Assembly: GCF_032027425.1 (NCBI RefSeq)
Contig: NZ_JAVSJA010000001.1
Coordinates: 310,001 to 374,000 of the forward strand
DNA length: 64,000 nt
Origin: Microcystis wesenbergii NRERC-220
GTDB taxonomy: Bacteria; Cyanobacteriota; Cyanobacteriia; Cyanobacteriales; Microcystaceae
Direction of reading: 5' to 3'
The notes under the pieces were generated by a model. The model did no database searches and was not told the origin of the DNA. It saw only the letters and a list, made by a program, of their open reading frames with translations. The position numbers were made by a program, and so were the translations under genes. Numbering within the stretch: position 1 is the first letter of the stretch; each line of letters opens with the position of its first letter. Below, piece by piece: positions 63,575 through 64,000 of this stretch.

Positions 63575-63799
63575 TTAGGGAGTTTTTTGTAAATCGGGAC
63601 GTTCTTGTGGCAGAATTGCACCTTCGACGGGACATACTTGTAGACAGATACCACAGTCGATACAAGTGGCAAAATCAATCCAATACCAATCGGTTCCTTT
63701 AACATTTTTACCCGGTCCGGGATGGATGCAAGCAACGGGACAAGCGGAAACGCAATCGGCAACCCCTTCACAAATTCCAGTGACGATCGAATGTGGCAC
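63575..63799 (-). CDS. 7Fe/8Fe-type bacterial ferredoxin
   Basis: This 74-residue ferredoxin has two cluster-binding motifs: CEGVADCVSACPVACIHPG and CIDCGICLQVCPVEGAI. The first has the wider spacing of the bacterial ferredoxins called FdxB-like in cyanobacteria. GTG 63799 is the start, since AGAGGAGA lies seven bases upstream; an ATG at 63826 in frame lies upstream of that ribosome site. It carries electrons; partners are not evident. Confidence 0.9.
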   Translation of the reverse strand: MPHSIVTGICEGVADCVSACPVACIHPGPGKNVKGTDWYWIDFATCIDCGICLQVCPVEGAILPQERPDLQKTP

Positions 63800-63806
63800 A
63801 GTGTTT

Positions 63807-63814
63807 TCTCCTCT
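63807..63814 (-). promoter_or_regulatory. ribosome binding site that decides the ferredoxin start
   Basis: AGAGGAGA on the minus strand is seven bases from GTG 63799. It would lie inside the coding region if translation began at ATG 63826. Confidence 0.7.
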
Positions 63815-64000
63815 AATTCTTAACATTAGTTTACCACTTTTAGGCGCTGTCCTGCCAGGATTGGAATCATTGTTAGAAAACTTTCCCTTAATTCCCTAAA
63901 ATATTGGGAGTTTTTTCTTGATCTTAGCAAGAAGTAAAATAGGAGTCTTCCACAGGGTTTTTACTATTCCCTTACGGGAAGACAAATAGTTGATTTCTTC

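Overview
The window is cyanobacterial chromosome, most likely from Microcystis or a close relative. The evidence is a phycobilisome rod-core linker (cpcG), a phycobiliprotein lyase (cpcS type), ndhL, chlI, a CYP120-type P450, bidirectional hydrogenase genes hoxE and hoxF, many HIP1 octamers (GCGATCGC), short TATCAGT tandem repeats between genes, and a very high insertion-sequence load. The species is inferred from these features and was not tested by a search.

Layout. 1-12.2 kb: a decayed gene, a universal stress protein, an RNase D-like exonuclease with a frayed 3' end, pheA, a membrane histidine kinase, a RibD-type reductase, a FemAB-like protein, miaE, glyS and chlI. 12.3-14.4 kb: a two-gene ATPase/HNH module matching Septu (PtuAB) anti-phage defence, set among housekeeping genes. 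14.4-21 kb: a glycosyltransferase-like protein, an AarF/UbiB kinase, CYP120 and alanine racemase. 21-23.9 kb: a stand-alone TnpB element and three tandem copies of a small coiled-coil/membrane gene. 23.9-30.5 kb: mnmE, a DUF2062 protein and a three-gene efflux cluster (HlyD adaptor, 58-aa membrane peptide, FUSC protein) with the part list of AaeXAB systems.

30.5-44.8 kb is an accessory region: a broken DUF433/DUF5615 pair, a retropepsin-like gene pair, an orphan secreted protein, a relic of an integron-type integrase, a duplicated 3' end of the FUSC gene, and seven insertion sequences. Two IS630-type elements occur twice each. Three IS4-like elements occur once. A hairpin-bearing MITE-like repeat is present three times; its central hairpin received several independent insertions. 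At 41.4-44.8 kb the insertions are nested: repeat, then a palindrome, then one IS630, then a second IS630 and an IS4-like element.

45-52.8 kb returns to core genes: a SPOR-like secreted protein, mnmA, cpcG, cpcS, an Mrr-type restriction enzyme, a pepsin-like zinc-protease-family protein, a DUF3007 gene, ndhL, an intron-less tRNA-Leu(UAA), a HAD phosphatase and queG. 53-55.1 kb carries a PD-(D/E)XK-like protein with an 18-residue repeat and another IS4-like element. 55.6-64 kb carries lpdA, tatA, hoxE-hoxF, a Tic20-like gene, a YvcK-like gene, a branched-chain/neutral amino acid ABC ATPase and a ferredoxin.

No rRNA genes, CRISPR arrays or recognised riboswitches were seen. All family assignments are by eye from motifs. 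No database search or folding program was run.
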